A stretch of 6,894 bases of DNA from Polynucleobacter meluiroseus. GTDB lineage: Bacteria > Verrucomicrobiota > Verrucomicrobiia > Opitutales > UBA953. The stretch lies in assembly GCA_943323725.2 (NCBI GenBank), contig CALPIW020000084.1, positions 1-6,894 on the forward strand, written 5' to 3'. A program made the position numbers and the translations under genes. Below the pieces are notes generated by a model, which was given only the letters and a program-made list of their open reading frames with translations, ran no database searches and was not told where the DNA came from. Shown here piece by piece: positions 5,476 to 6,894 of the stretch (the first letter of the stretch is position 1; each line of letters starts with the position of its first letter).

Positions 5476-6525
5476 ATGTCCCAAAACCTGACCAAGGTCG
5501 GCATCGTCGGCGCCTCCGGGTACACCGGGGAGGAGCTCGTCCGCGTCCTGGCCCGCCACCCGCGGGTCAAGCTCGCCGCGGTCTGTTCCCGGACCTTGGC
5601 CGGGAAGTCCGTGGCCGAGGAGATCCCGCGGCTCCGGGGCGTCGTCGACCCGGCGCTGGTCTTCTCCGCCTCCTCGCCCGAGGAATGCGCGAAGTCCGAC
5701 GTGGACGTCTGGTTCCTGGCCCTGCCGCACGGCGTCGCCGCCGAATACGCCGCGCCGCTCGTCGCCGCCGGGAAGCGGGTGCTCGACCTGTCCGCCGACT
5801 TCCGTCTCCGCGACCTCGCGCTCTACAAAAAGTATTACGGCCACGACCATCCCGCGCCGGCGCTCGCCGCGCAGGCCCGTTACGTCATCCCGGAACTCCA
5901 GACGGACGAAGCGTGGAAGTCCGCGCAGCTCATCGCCTGTCCGGGCTGCTACCCGACCAGCATCCAGGTGCCGCTCGTGCCGCTGCTCCGCGCCGGGCTG
6001 CTCAAGCCCGAGCCGGGCCGCCTGATCATCAATTCCTACAGCGGCGTCTCCGGCGCCGGCAAGAAGGCCGACGTGGCGTTCCTGTTCTCCGAGCGCGACA
6101 GCTCGATGAAGGCCTACGGCATCCCCGGTCACCGGCACATCGCCGAGATCGAGGAGCAGTTCGGCGCGGCCGCCGGCCAGCCGGTCGTCGTGCAGTTCAA
6201 TCCGCACCTCGCCCCGATGCATCGGGGCATCGCCACGACCATCGTCGTGCCCGCCCCGGGCGTCACCGTCGCCCAGGTCGAAGCCGTCTGGCAGAAAGCC
6301 TACGCCGGCCGGCCGTTCGTGACCTTGCTCAAGTCGGGCGAGTTCCCCGACACCGCCCACGTCGCCAATACCAACCGGGTCGCCTGCTCGGTCGTCGCCG
6401 ACGCGCGCACGGGCAACCTCATCATCACCTCGGTGATCGACAACCTGCTCAAGGGCGCCGGCGGCCAGGCGGTCCAGAACCTCAACCTGATGATGGGTTG
6501 GGACGAGGCCGAAGGCCTGCGCTGA
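5476..6525 (+). CDS. argC: N-acetyl-gamma-glutamyl-phosphate reductase
   Basis: Third step of arginine/ornithine biosynthesis in the cytoplasm: NADPH-dependent reduction of N-acetylglutamyl-5-phosphate to N-acetylglutamate semialdehyde. The 349 residues show the dinucleotide-binding loop GASGYTGEEL (12-21), the LALPHGVAAE block (81-90) and LDLSADFRL (103-111). The catalytic Cys158 lies in CPGCYPT (155-161); SYSGVSGAGKK follows at 187-197, and the GHRHIAEIE segment (218-226) holds the catalytic His. Length is typical for the long (type 1) ArgC family. ATG 5476 sits just ahead of the nucleotide-binding fold; no SD is seen. It is 9 bases from argJ, so the two form an operon. Base use is more GC-rich and less biased than in icd or the ribosomal genes, as expected for lower expression. 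Confidence 0.97.
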   Translation: MSQNLTKVGIVGASGYTGEELVRVLARHPRVKLAAVCSRTLAGKSVAEEIPRLRGVVDPALVFSASSPEECAKSDVDVWFLALPHGVAAEYAAPLVAAGKRVLDLSADFRLRDLALYKKYYGHDHPAPALAAQARYVIPELQTDEAWKSAQLIACPGCYPTSIQVPLVPLLRAGLLKPEPGRLIINSYSGVSGAGKKADVAFLFSERDSSMKAYGIPGHRHIAEIEEQFGAAAGQPVVVQFNPHLAPMHRGIATTIVVPAPGVTVAQVEAVWQKAYAGRPFVTLLKSGEFPDTAHVANTNRVACSVVADARTGNLIITSVIDNLLKGAGGQAVQNLNLMMGWDEAEGLR

Positions 6526-6534
6526 TCTTTCTCC

Positions 6535-6894
6535 ATGTCCATCGAGTTCACCAATGATTCGCCGGGTGTCTCCGACGTGCCCGGCTTCCGCGTCGGCGCC
6601 GCCGGTTGCGACATCCGTAACAAGTCGACTGACCGTCTCGACCTGACGCTCGTCGTCGCCGACCGCCCCTGCGCGGCCGCCGGCGTCTTCACGACCAACG
6701 ACGTCAAGGCCGCCCCGGTGCGCTTCTGCCAGCAGGTCCTCGCCGTCTCCGCGGACAAGATCCGTGGCATCGTCGGCAACAGCGGCAACGCCAACGCCTG
6801 CACGGCCGCCCAGGGCGATGCCGACGCCGTCGCGATGGCCAAGCTCTCCGCCGCCGCCGTGGGCGCGCCGGACGACGCCTTCCTCGTCTGCTCC
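6535..6894 (+). CDS. argJ: Ornithine acetyltransferase ArgJ, N-terminal part (3' end outside window)
   Basis: Transfers the acetyl group from N-acetylornithine to glutamate, which makes arginine synthesis cyclic; many ArgJ proteins also use acetyl-CoA. The visible 120 residues contain GFRVGAAG near 17-24, the ADRPCAAAGVFTTNDVKAAPV block at about 42-62, and GIVGNSGNANACTAAQGDADA at about 78-98. The window stops at VCS, right before where the family's conserved TGVIG is expected. The Thr of that motif is the autoprocessing and catalytic nucleophile, so neither it nor monofunctionality versus bifunctionality can be judged here. ATG 6535 lies 9 bases after the argC stop, behind TCTTTCTCC and without an SD. 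Confidence 0.93.
   Translation, partial: MSIEFTNDSPGVSDVPGFRVGAAGCDIRNKSTDRLDLTLVVADRPCAAAGVFTTNDVKAAPVRFCQQVLAVSADKIRGIVGNSGNANACTAAQGDADAVAMAKLSAAAVGAPDDAFLVCS

Noticed and set aside
5440..6360. 306-codon open frame antisense to argC
   Set aside because: Opposite-strand shadow of argC with no domain signal; argC itself has all catalytic motifs.

Overview
The window is GC-rich, gene-dense bacterial chromosome and mostly housekeeping. Three features suggest Verrucomicrobiota, perhaps Opitutae, but only tentatively: an E. coli-type NADP isocitrate dehydrogenase, an arginine pathway entered through argC-argJ, and pyrimidine-rich start regions without Shine-Dalgarno (SD) sequences. No rRNA or diagnostic marker is present to confirm this. 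There are no tRNAs, CRISPR arrays, insertion sequences or phage genes, and no gene-free stretch longer than about 160 bases.

Layout. Positions 1-1499 (minus strand) hold the N-terminal 499 residues of a heavy-metal P-type ATPase with an SPC metal motif (P1B-4-like); its 3' end lies outside the window. A 128-bp divergent intergenic region follows, carrying a perfect 14-bp direct repeat at a 64-bp period. From 1628 to 2089 (plus) runs a small DNA-binding protein with two ribbon-helix-helix (RHH) units and a very lysine-rich tail. That tail has its own in-frame ATG behind a textbook SD, so it may also be made as a separate 21-residue peptide. A strong terminator ends this unit.

Next come three plus-strand units, each closed by a strong intrinsic terminator: icd (isocitrate dehydrogenase); a secreted outer-membrane beta-barrel protein; and rplM-rpsI (ribosomal proteins L13 and S9). 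After the last terminator, argC and the first 120 codons of argJ begin an arginine-biosynthesis operon that continues past the right edge. ArgC makes N-acetylglutamate semialdehyde, and ArgJ recycles the acetyl group from N-acetylornithine to glutamate.

The points most worth a second look are the RHH protein with a separately initiable Lys-rich tail, the direct repeats between it and the metal ATPase, the consistent pyrimidine-rich non-SD starts of the housekeeping genes, and a 21-bp-period direct repeat in front of argC. Nothing here clearly amounts to an undescribed defence or mobile system.
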